Source: Certhia americana
Lineage: Eukaryota > Chordata > Aves > Passeriformes > Certhiidae
Length of the DNA: 64,000 nt
Reading direction: 5' to 3'
Assembly: GCA_018697195.1 (NCBI GenBank)
Contig: CM031858.1
Span: 88,627,277-88,691,276, forward strand
Shown here: piece after piece, positions 46,301 through 58,223 of the stretch
How positions within the stretch are numbered: the stretch's first letter is position 1
Layout: each line of letters starts with the position of its first letter
Position numbers and translations under genes: made by a program
The notes under the pieces: generated by a model
Told to the model about the DNA's origin: nothing
The model's database searches: none
What the model saw: the letters and a program-made list of their open reading frames with translations, nothing else

Positions 46301-49300
46301 TGGGGAGATTTTTTTTGTATTTTTTCCTTAAGTCTTCTTGGAAGTGGCAGTAACACACATGTACACTAGTCAGAGTTCTGAACACTTTGGTTTTGTCCCA
46401 GCTTGTGATAATATCTGAACATGGAAATGGTTCATTTGAAAATGTTGAAATGGTGTAGCTGATGCAGTTGTTATACTTGACCCTAACCATCTGTTTACTT
46501 AAGGTGCTACTGTAATATAGTGATATTTTCATTTGACATCTTCAGGAAAGTCCTTTTTATTTTCCTAATGACTTTTAACATTGTCCATACTATTTGGGAG
46601 TCATGTTTTTTAGCCCTCATCATCTCCTTAAATGTTAATATTTTCGTTTTTCTCTTGGTAGCTGATCTTCAAATCTACTGAAAGTTCACCTTATGTAATT
46701 TCTTCTTTTTCTTTTAACACTGTTCTTAAACCATACTTTTGCATTATTTCTTTATTCCCTATTTCCATTTTTAAGGTTTTGTTTAATTCCCTAAAATGTT
46801 AACTCTGTTCACATGCTTCCTAAAACATCTCTTGTTTTAATTTAAATCTTGACTTTCAAGTCAAGGAACCTTCTCTAAAACTTTTCTTCTTTTTTTTGTG
46901 TCCTGAGTTACTTGTCTTGTGGAGCTGTGCAGTCAGTCGTGTTTTCAGCTTTCTATCACTTGACCTCTGCATGATTATTATTTTCACTTGGGTCCCCATA
47001 TCTTTCAGCTTCCTAATGTTTATGTTTATAAAGTTACTTCAAAGAAAACAACTTCCACCCTGTAATACAAAGGATGAACTTCTTGTTGCTCTATTATATC
47101 TTAGGCTTTATATCAACAAAATTAGTCAGAGTAGCATGCACTTAAAAGAGCAGATAAAAATCTAGGGGGAAAAACATTCTCAGAAATTAAAGTTCTCTAG
47201 AACCTGATAGTCAGAAGGAATCCATGTATATCTGTGCCAGGTCTTGCATTTGACAAGTTTATGAATTCTGGGAATCTTTTTTGTGTTTGACAGAGGATAC
47301 AAATGCACTAGTAAATTAAAACTTCATAATATCTAGAAATAGTTTATTTCAGGGATCAGATTTTAAAGGATCCATGAGGAAAACAGTTGAGTTAATATTT
47401 TACGTTGTCTGTCTTGCATCCATTACCACTGGTAAGTTCTTTTAAAATATATCTATAATCCTTAAGGTCATTGGTCACAAGAGAAGCTGGTAAATTAAGG
47501 TTCTATCATAAAAACAGCTTTCCTGGTACTTCCAGTGTTTGCGACTCTGAATATAACTTGAGAGTTCTGGGTAATCAGAAGATGTCCAATGCAACAGTCC
47601 TAGACTGCAACTATCACAGGCTAAGTCATGAAGTCCAAACTGGAGTCTTTCAAAGCTCTTTCAGTTTATTTGATTTTTTTGAACTTTTTTTCCCTTAAAT
47701 CAGTGACACTGGTAACTTATGTTCAACTTCTACAAGTTCTGGTCATACAATTGAGGCACGCTGTAATACCTGTGAGACAAAGATCCAAAATTCATGTAAG
47801 ATAGCCAAACACTTTGATGTGACTATCTGTTGTTCACTGTGAATATTTGGGGATGCTTCTGTGTGATGCTTATTAGTGCAACATTTGATTAATACATGTG
47901 CATTAATTTTTTTTTATTTTTTTAGTCTACAGCTGAATAAGTAAGTGCTATGCGTTTATTTTTGAATGAAGTGTACAGTGCAGATGAAATGTGACGCTTC
48001 AGGGCTCACAAGAAACACTTTGGTAGTGCTGGGAATGAAACCTTGCTCTTTCCAAGTTCCCCTTCTCATGGGACACCTTTAAAACAATGTGAGCAGCACA
48101 GAAGCATGGGCCCAAAAGTAGTCAGCTGTAGAAACTGAGCCTGAGGAGGTAAGAGGAAGTTGTGACCACAGGCATGTCTTCTCTTTTAATACAGGAGAGA
48201 ATTTCCTCTCTGAATTCTTATGGACAAGTGTCAATAACAGGAATCAACTACCTTGTTTCAGATATTGGTTCTAAGAGAATGGAAAGCTTTGTCCAAACTC
48301 ACTCACAAGTTTCTACTCATTCCCATATTTAAGGAGATTTAAAAATCTGTCAATCACCTTGAAAGAATTTTTCTTCCTGCTTACTAAAACTTTCTTCCTC
48401 TTCTTTCACTTAAAAATTGAAAAACAGCACAAGCCAAGTGGTGCATTGTGGGTAGCACAGCCATTCCTACAGCCCTGGCTTTAGCTGTGCAGATCTCCAC
48501 ATGACAGGTCTTCCTCCAGAGTTTCCACAAATCTGGTCCAGATATGTTCAGAAGTGAGCAAATCACTCCCCCTTCTCTGGACACTGACCTCAGTTTAGCA
48601 GTGCTCATATGGAAGTCCTCCTCCTCAACCACCTGCTTCAGTTTCATGAAATGACCTTTATCAATGAAGCTGATGCCTCATGTGGTCTACTCAGAATCTG
48701 TTGTTTCCCTGCTGATTATGTTTGGAAAAACCATCTTTCTCGAAGAAATCGATCTCTTCAGAAAAAACTAGAGACTGAAAACAAAACACAATGGTTAACC
48801 AGCTTCCTGCTGTTTCCAAAGGAGGCTGAGTTTTGCCCTGCCCAATGTAGTTGACCACCAAGAACAGGACATTTGTCCATATTTTACAGGGAATCAATAA
48901 TACGGCTATATTAGGAAATAATTTTTATTCATAAAATTACGTCAGATGATCCAAATAATGCATGACAGGACATTCTTCAGTAATAAAAAATATAATTAAA
49001 GTGTCCAGAGAGGAACTTCTTTGTTCTGTAGAGGAAAACAGGCAGTTTTTGGGGGGCTTATGTTTCTCCTCTTGCATTCACAGAGGAAATCTGTTTGTAT
49101 TTATCATATCTGTCTTCCTGTGCATCCTTCAGGAAACATTATTTTGAAGACTAGGAAAAAATAAACTAAATATGGCACAATAATATCCTCTTTTAAGCTC
49201 AACACAGTAATTTATATCTATTATCTAGCATATATTATTTTAAATACCAGAAAAATTATACCCTAGAATGAGCTGTGCTGCACATTAAATTTTAATCTCC

Positions 49301-52300
49301 TTCTCCCTAGCAACAATCAAAAGAAACAATAAGGTCAATAAATAGCCAAATAGGGCATAAGAAATGAATAAAAATAGTGTCTCTGTTTGGGGAAATGGAT
49401 CTTTAATCACTTCTTCTCTGATGTCCCTAAAATTGAAGGTTAGAACAATTAACAGTTTCAAAGAGCTGTTTCAAAATAGCCTCAGAAACGGTCTTAGTCT
49501 CCAGAACAAAAGGCCTTTTCTAAAATAAACATGATAATACCCAGGGGATCTTGCTACTTCAGGAAGTTCAAAAGACATCCATGCTCCCACAAACAGAGAA
49601 GGGACAAGCACCAGCCTCAGGCTGTGTCTTCACTGAAAAAAGGATGTCTTTACACTGCATTAAATTTAGATGGTGGAGGTGTTGCTTTACTATGACAGTG
49701 GGGGCAAGATTAAGGTACTTTTAGCTTTTTCATAGGCAATTTGAGGCCATCCTTGAGCTGAGGTACAAAGACAACCTTTATGAGGCTCAGTAATTTTTTA
49801 AGGGTTATCTAGTTTCAATAGCTATCCTGGGTTATTTATTTAAATGCAAAATGGAAATGATTCCCCATATCCACATGAAGTCAAGCCTGAATATACTGTA
49901 CACCAGCAAGCTGACAGCAGCACTATGGCAGGAACCAAAACAGCAGCTGCTCTGACTTTCTGTGTTTAACAGAGGTTATATTAAAATAAGTGTCTCTTTT
50001 GGTGCAGGCTCAAAGGGTAGGTTTTATATGTCCAAGGGCCAGTCTCCAGCTGAAAGGGCTGAATGGTTGAAGATATCTGTATCTGGGTAAAAAAGTGGTA
50101 ATCTAGGTAGTTCTCTGTTGCATTGCTCTTTGCTCTCTACATTCTGCCAAGAAGCTGAAGTATGTTTCAGAGGTGTGCTTCAACACTGAAGCTCTGTTGG
50201 AAGAGCAAAATGCCATCCCCAGCAGCTCTGTTATGTAAAAGCAGCAGAAAACCAGGACTGTGGCTGAAATTTTTATATTTTAATCTTAATTTTGTTATAT
50301 GTAAGAGCAGTAGGAGCCAACTGTTATGTATCACTATTATTTGACTATAGAATGAGTATGGGAAAACCAAATATCTACATCAGACGGCTGGCATCACATG
50401 GCCCAAACATAAGCTACTCTCCAAATGAACTGCGGAGTTATAGATGTCATTTTACCATTCTGAGTAAGTGGGACAGTGTTGTGCCTCCCAAAAGTTCAAT
50501 CTTCATTCTATCAGACTGCTGACTTTTTTTCTTTTTTCTTTTTTTTTTTTTTCACAAAGGCTCGTAGCAGCTCAAAAGAGTCAGTGTAAGTTTTGCCACT
50601 GACTTACAACAGGTGCCTTTCAAGGCCCCACTCAGTCTTACACACCTGAAACTGATGACTTGCAAAGTTAAATTCGAAGATATGAGGATGAATTTCATTC
50701 TTCATGAACAACAGCTCCAGGGCTGCTTTCCGCCTACATTAAATATTTCTTGTGTGGATTTTGTCCTGGTCTATGGGTGGGAATGGATGCTGCAATTGTC
50801 TGCACAGGTTATCTGGATCACCAGTCCAACCCAAATGTGTCCTGTCATTGGGCTTCCAGCAGGCACCAGGGAGGATGAGATTTTCAAAAGCGTACAGTGG
50901 CAGTGGGTACTAGTTGCACCTTGAATATTTTTTTTTGCTTGCCTCAACAATTTTTGTATCTAATATTTTCTTTTTTATTATTATTATTTTCTTCAATTTA
51001 AAAATAAATGGGTCAGTAGCTTAATGATAATACAGAAAAAAAATGAGGATTTCATGTTTATTAAGAAATACACTTCACAGAAAATCACTATAGCTGCTTT
51101 CAAAACAGAAAAAAAACTGGTTTCAAAGATTCTGCAATTTTTAGGAGATTTCTTACCCTTAAAATAATGTTGAACTAAAAAAATTTTCAAGGATAAATTT
51201 TCACCAAAGGCAATTTTTGTATTATTGTTGTAATGTGTTGTGGGTTTTTAAGAGGCTCAGAGCTTTCCAGCAGGGGAAAAAGTGTAAATAAACCAAGAAC
51301 TGTAATTTTTAGAGAATCATTTTAGAGAATCTGCTCTCATTTGTTCTGAACTCAATACAATTTGGTTTTTTCTTAGTTTTTAATTTAGTTTTGCAAGTTT
51401 GCAGGAGAAAGTTGGTACAGAGTGGGCACTCCTAGACTGCTATTTTGCCCATGTGAGTGACTTGATGAGGTAGCATGTGCATTTAAATATTGAGGTGTGA
51501 GCCTCAACATTTTTTGAAAAACAGCAGTGTGGTGCAGTCAAGTGCCCTGTTGAGAGATGTTTCCTTATCTGTTATTACTCATAATTGCTTATTGTTATGA
51601 TCATTCAATTATCACTAATTTTTTGCATTATGCAAAAATATTTTCTCTCCTATTCCATTGCTCATGATATTCCAATATCTGTAACTGATTTTCATACCCC
51701 TATCTCCATAGCCGGAATTTAATCATGCATCAATCTTTTAATCTTTACCCATAAATCACAATATCCTGTTCTTTAAAAATGTACTCCTCTTTTCTAAAAA
51801 TTCCCTGTATTTTTTGTGATACAGACTTTTCAGAAACAGGAACACAATATTTTAGATGTTGTCTCAGGGGTATACTCATTGACGTTTGGTTGTGTTGGAG
51901 GTAAATAATACCATGTTCCTTGTTTTATTATAAAATTTTATCTATAGTGTGCAGCTAAAATGAGTATTTTGCTGTTTCTTTTCTTGTTAGCATTGGATGT
52001 TCGTGATATAAAATAGATCCTGCTGGCAGAATCCAGCATGGCCTCCAACTGTGAACCATTGCGATAGGGAAACTTCCCTCACCTCCAGCAGCCACTGGTG
52101 AAGCAGACACACTGTACTTGTTCTTGGAGATGTCCCCTGAGCATCATTTTGCCTCACTTCTCTCGGCACAAATGACTGCAAAAGAAGAAGACCTGAGCCT
52201 GTAGGTTAGCTGAGTGTAGATAGCTGCAAAGATACAGCTCTATCTTTAGGTACCTGTGCATGGGAATCTCCAGTATCACCTGCGTGTCAATTGAACATCA

Positions 52301-52751
52301 CTGATGATCCAGAGGTAAAATTTTATGAAGTTTTCCTTAAAAGAAATTAATTAGAAACATATGACATGTAAATGCACAATTGGTTTTACCGGTTGAATAC
52401 TGTCTCCTTTTTTTGAAAAATTTTGAAAAAATTTGGTAGATTTTTGAAACAATGAACACGCTATGCACAACATTTGCAATCAAATATTTATAACTACCCT
52501 TACAAAGAGTAACTTTGCTGCCAGAGGTAGAAAAGAAAATGGCACAAATTTTTACTTAAGCTAAGCCTTTCTTCTCTATTGTGAATAATTTTCAGGCAGA
52601 ACTGCATTCCTGTAAACTTGTTTGTTACTAAAGATTGTCAGAAGCCCCTTCTGGGTATGTACTATAGCTCTGTGGCAGCAATTAGTGCTCAAAAAATGCA
52701 AAATTTTAAACATTTTAGTGTGACTACATTGTCATGGGAAAATATAAATGC
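46301..52751. other. 6.4 kb of single-copy DNA, no gene seen
   Basis: No mobile element recognised. Open frames reach 103 codons (50613-50924, plus), unrecognised and without context. T-rich tracts occur at 47909-47926 and 50524-50552. Confidence 0.45.
50524..50552. repeat. T-rich low-complexity tract
   Basis: T runs with two C interruptions followed by CACAAAGG. Ordinary. Confidence 0.85.
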
Positions 52752-53488
52752 TTCTATAGGCTGGGGAAAGAGTGGCTTGAGAGATACTTGGCAGAAAGGG
52801 ACCTGGACATGCCAGTTGACATTCAATTCAATATGAGCCAGCAGTGTGCCCAGGTGGCCAAAAGGCCAGTGGTATCCTGGCCTGTATCAGGAATAGTGTG
52901 GCCAGCAGGACCAGGGAAATGGCCATCCCACTGGTCATGGCACTGGTGAGGCTGCACATCGAGTACAGAATTCAGCTCTGGGGCCCTCACTTTAAAAAGG
53001 ACACTGAGGAGCTGTAGCACATGCAGAAAAATGACACAAGACTTATGAAGGGCTAGATTATGTTTTAGGGGGAACAGCTGAGGGATCTGAGTTTGTTTAG
53101 TCTCAGAAAAGGAGGGTCAGGGGGAACCTCATTACTCTCCCTGAAAGGAGGTTGGAGTGAGGTGGGGCCCATCTCTTCTGCCATGACTGCACTGAGAGGA
53201 CTAGAAGAAAGAAGAAATTACCTTAAACTAAGACAGGGGAGATTCAAATTAGATATAAGAAAAAAAAAATTAAAAATCACCATTAGGGTGGTCAGGCATT
53301 GGAATGGGCTTTCCAGAGGTGTGGCGGAGTCACCATTCCTGAAGGTGTTTTAGAGGCACATGGATCTGTCACTGGGTGATGTGGTTTAGTGATTTAGGGT
53401 TTGCACCATTTAGTGGTGGTGCTGGGTTGGACTTGGTGATCTTAAAGGTCTCTTCCAACCTTGATAACTTTATGGTATCATGGTGCTA
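52752..53488 (+). mobile_element. CR1 LINE 3' portion, 5'-truncated
   Basis: The order of CR1 segments on the plus strand is ATAGGCTGGGGAAAGAGTGG (52756-52775), ATGAGCCAGCAGTGTGCCCA (52832-52851), CCTGTATCAGGAATAGTGTG (52881-52900), GGTGAGGCTGCACATCGAGT, a diverged middle, TGAAAGGAGGTTGGAGTGAG (53142-53161), GTGGTCAGGCATTGGAATGG, GGAGTCACCATTCCTGAAGG, and a 3' UTR GGTTGGACTTGGTGATCTTA (53423-53442) with decayed octamers to about 53488. The coding remnant has stops and shifts: a 71-codon frame (52734-52949) and an 86-codon frame (53093-53353) carry ORF2 tail peptides such as GRFKLDIRKK. Same subfamily as the minus-strand copy at 16.4 kb. Confidence 0.95.
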
Positions 53489-56400
53489 AATACATCAGTG
53501 ACCAAGGTCTTTGATGCTCACAGAAAATTTGTCACAAATGCATTCTCTCTTGTTAGCCTTTTAGAAAACTCAGACTTCTATTCTTCTCATTAAACTTACG
53601 CTTCTTGCAGAAGCTATGCTCTGTATTGGAAATTATGCTTCAGCAATCACACCTTCTGGTTTTCACCTCTCTTTTTTCTCACCTTTTTCAAAAGTCATCC
53701 TTACCTCTGAATAAATGATGTTCACTTATCTAGGCTAGCCCCACCCAAAGCATTCATGATTTATCCTCCTTTTCTCCTTCCATAAGCGTCACTAATCTAT
53801 AGCACACAAATTGTTTGCATATGGGTTTGTAGTTGTTGAAAAAGCTAAGAGGGAAGAGGGTAATTACAGACAGGTACTGTTGAGGAAAAATTCTTTGTCT
53901 ATGCTGCCAGAGAGCAAGTCCCATACCATGCAGCAAAGTCAGAGCTTTTGAGGAACTGGAGGTCTTTCTATTCAACTAATGGATACCTATAGTCCTGTTG
54001 AAGTGGTCAGTGTGATGGTGCAATCAGGGTTGACAGATGCCCAGTACCTCCCAGAGCAGTGATTTTGTTTCATCTAAGGAGATAAAAAGCAATACTGCCT
54101 GACAGAGCAAGGTCTTTGGAGCCTTTCTTAGCAGAATATATCTTTTTTACACTTTGCTCCTAAGCGCTCAGTATCCCATGGCAACCTCTTTTCTTCAGGG
54201 AGCTTTAGATTTTGACATATCATTAATACATGAGTTGAGGAAGCAAAACTGGAGATTGGTTCATGGATTAAGCTGAGGTAAATAGCAAGAAAATTTAAAG
54301 GCAGGCTGAAACCAATTTTATGGTACTTCCTGTGGGATTAATGCCTAAATTTGTTTGTCTGGTAATGAATAAAAGTTATCACCTGCAGGTACAGGTAGAA
54401 ATTGAAGAGGAGAAGTGTATTTGAAAAGGAGATCTGCAAAATAACAACACCAAACACTTTTTTTAAAACTAGTGTGTTTTAGAGAACTAGCTTCTAATTG
54501 AAGAAAAGTGCTAGTAAAATTCATTCAGTATGGAAGTACTGTGATGTGCTTGACTACAGAATAGATATTATTGAGAGGACAGTGAGACCACTGGGAAAAG
54601 AGAGTAGGCTGAAGTATAAGCTACATATATTCATGTATGCTTTGGTATATAACAGACTGAAACACTTGAAATTACAACTGACTCAGTTCATCACTTTAGT
54701 ATGTTGAGTCTCCATCTCCTGGAGAGTAGTTGTTTACTTTTTGGCCACCAGTTGCTCTAGCAGAGGGCAAAATATGAGATTGAAAAAAAAAGATAATATG
54801 GGGATGATAAAGAGCAACCACTACATATGCTGACTGTACTATTCAGGAATATTCATTCACTAACCTCAAACTTTAATTTCTGTCAAGCTCAGAATGTGAT
54901 GATTGACTACCAGCATCCAAAACCCTTTTCCTCTAGAATACACAGGGCTTTGCTTAGCAAGAAAAATGCAAGTGTGTTAGCACCTCTGCATGCTTATTGC
55001 CTGCCTATGATGGGTTATATTAATATTTGGATTATATAAGGAGGAAAGAATCATGGATACAGGCATGGAACCAGATTCTTCTTTTATTTATGAGATGCAG
55101 ATCTTAGTTTCCCACAAGATGCTTGCTGATTCACCTGAAGGCAATTTCTGAAGTAAGAACCTGATCAACAGAGGAATATGGGGAGATAAAATGCATTCAT
55201 GAATTTTATCTGCTGCTGTCTCTAGGTGCAAATTTGGAAGAATATGGCTTCAGATTTAAAATATAGTTGTTTGGGGTTGTGGGTGGAAGGAACTCATGAA
55301 GAAACTTAAGAAGTTCAAAAATCCTTGTGGAATAATTTTACATGGAATTGGTAGAAGTTCATTTATTCCAGAGTAGACATGAAAAGGAACCTTTATACTT
55401 CATCTGGAGAGAATAGATTATAGGTTGCATAAATATTTTACTCTTATGTCTTATTTTACCAACTCTGACACAAAGCAAGGTGTCTGAATGCATTTTGTAA
55501 AGACAAGTTTCTTCTGGTCATATTTTATTGCAAGGACATATCTGAAGTTGCTGATCTAGTAAATCAAGCAGAAGGTCCTGCTTTGTTATTTGTGATTAAT
55601 CGTTTAAATGTAAAACGATGATCATTTGGATTGACATGGTAACTTCAGTTAGGAGATAGCATTAGCAAAGACCATTCTCTCTGAATGCACTTGAGCTACA
55701 GAACTTCCGAGAAACGGTAAAAATAACATTTTAGATATTGAACTTTCTAAATTAGGTCTGACATTTTGCATTAGTTCTTCAGCCTTAAATTTTATAAATG
55801 CATCTAGAAGATTATGGGAGATAAATTTCATATGTTTTCTTGCCCAGTGTAACTTTCCTTAGGACAAAATAATGTTTTAGACAGTAGCACAGTTAATTTT
55901 TATATTGTCCAGCCTGCAATCTCAACTTTCAGATGTTAGGGAAAGATAACATGGTGCTACTTGCTGGACTATTCAAGAAGCCTGTTGGAAAAAAATAGCA
56001 AACAACAATAATAAAAGGGAATATCTGTATGAAAAGCCTTACCTAAGCTAACATTTTACTTGACTTAACCTGAAAAAAATGTGTCTAGTCAGAGAAATAC
56101 CTTCAGCAGACATGAGATCCCCTCTAGAAGCTGTGGAAATGCTGTGGCTCTTCAGAAAATGTCCATAGCCTTGGAAGTGCTGAGCATTTATATAGATAAA
56201 GGGTTAGTGCTAGTTTTTCTTCAATTCATCCTGTCTGTGTGTCTGATGCACCATTTAGAACACTGAACACTTTTTTTTGCACAGTGTTGTCTATTTGTAT
56301 GGCCACAGTGACACAGCGTGATTTGTTCGTCCCTCATACCCGAACTTTCAGTCATTAAGTCTGTTAATTCTGAGAGGTTTTTCTGTAAGACATGTAGTTT

Positions 56401-57968
56401 TTTCTTAAATCTATAGTTCATGTGAGAAGCCAATAGAAGAAATTTGGTAGTATTCTTGATCACAGGGGAAAGTGTGAAAATACAGCCTTGCTGCCTTTTT
56501 GAGGTTCAAAGTCACATTTAAAACTTCCTACTTTGTGATTAGACAGCTTGTGTTTGGCTATTAATTATTGTCCTGTTTGGAGCTGATGGAAATTTCTCAG
56601 CTGCAGATGGAGGTTGTAAATGCAACTTTGAGATAAGCAATGACAGCTAACCTGTGTTGTCCTCAGAACATTAGAAGTGACTTACCTGTGGTGGCTGTCA
56701 TGGTCCAATGCTTACCCTTTCTTCCACATTTTCCAAGGAGTGACTTCTCACAAAGCGGAGGGGAAAAGATACTCATGAATCCTTCCACCTTTGGGGAATG
56801 ACAGCTTTTCTGTCAACAAATGGAACGTTTGGGCCTGACCTAATGAGGTGTGGAGAGAGAGAGACTTCACAGAGAGTCTGAATTGCTTGGGTCTATGTGA
56901 AAGATGTGAGACTAAATAGAAGAATATTGACTTAGATCTTGATTTATAAAAATGTGCCCGGTATACTTTTAATATGTCTCTAAAATACATTCCTTGGGTA
57001 TTTTATTCAGTAGGACTTCCTGCTGTTGAAAGATATTTAAATGATAAAAGGCCCAGAAAAATTGCAACAACTGAAAATTATCAGTGTAAGTATGCTAGTT
57101 TTGTTGTCAACCCATCAATATGAATTGTCTGTACATGAGATGCTTTTTTGCTTTTAAAAGGGTGGTAACAAGCAACCTCCTACCTTGATCACTTTAATAT
57201 CAAACAATCATACAGCTACTGGGGAAAAAGAAGGTGCAGCTGTGGTGAGTAGTGCATTTCAAATATTGTTTTTTTAAAAGGCAGGTTCCATGTCAGAAAC
57301 AGCACAAATAACAAAAAAGGGACTTTCAGCTGTGACCAGGCTTAGGTGAACTGACACACTGCAGATGGCCTCATAAATAAAAAACAATAAGTGATAAAAG
57401 GATGCAGAAACAAACAGGAGAAAGGATATCTTAAAATATCTTTCCTGTATTAGAGGCATATACTTGAATGGGTCTTGCTGTCTTTATTAATTTTAGTTTC
57501 CCAGACACAGTATGTGGCTGATACTCCCTTGTAATATGACTGTTAATTTTTAATTTTAAATTAATTTTAAAGGTTCAGAAAAGCAAAAACATAGAAGGGA
57601 TGAGAATGATGATGTGTCACCTACTTTTCTTCATTCCTCATCACTTCCTACCATTGGAGATTCTCAAATGAATTTTGTTACATTAATACCTGTAATTGGT
57701 GTTATTTTTCATTTGATTGAAAGCTGCTTACGGATTATGCAAGCAGAATAAAGATGCTGGTGCTTGTTGCTCACACAGAAGTGGCAGCTGGAAGATACCA
57801 TGTGACTCCATACAAACCTAGAAAGAGGGAAAGGCTGCTGATTCAAGCAGCTATCCTGCCATGGTCCTACTTCCCCTCCACTTCCCTGCGCCTCAGAACC
57901 TGATCCATTTGGAGCAGTTAAGCAAGCACTTAACTGTCAATGTCTTCTGTATGCCTTCTCCAGCCTCA
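53489..57968. other. single-copy DNA, no gene seen
   Basis: Open frames are under 85 codons; no recognised repeat or motif cluster. Confidence 0.5.
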
Positions 57969-58223
57969 TCAACTCAAATTTCCTTTCTGATGCTTCTGTG
58001 AGGCAAAAGGGAGCATGTGCTGTGTGTGGTGTAGCACTTCATCAGCTGGGACTGTCCCACCAGTGGATTCCCATTTGGGCAGCAGCCTGAGGCGCACTGT
58101 CTCCCAGGTATCTTTGCAGTAAGCCACAACTAGATCAAAGCAAGATAGCAAAAACAGAGTGGTAGATGTAAAAGTTATCTTCATTAGTTCTATACATTCT
58201 TCTGATCTCTCTGAACTGCTCAA
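57969..58223 (-). other. 84-codon minus-strand ORF with acceptor-like upstream, weak exon candidate
   Basis: The minus-strand frame has a protein-like stretch, KDTWETVRLRLLPKW, around residues 37-51. Just upstream on that strand is a pyrimidine-bearing TTTGATCTAG that could act as a splice acceptor, with exon start at 58129. I recognise no family, and no convincing donor site closes the exon. It probably is not coding. Confidence 0.12.
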
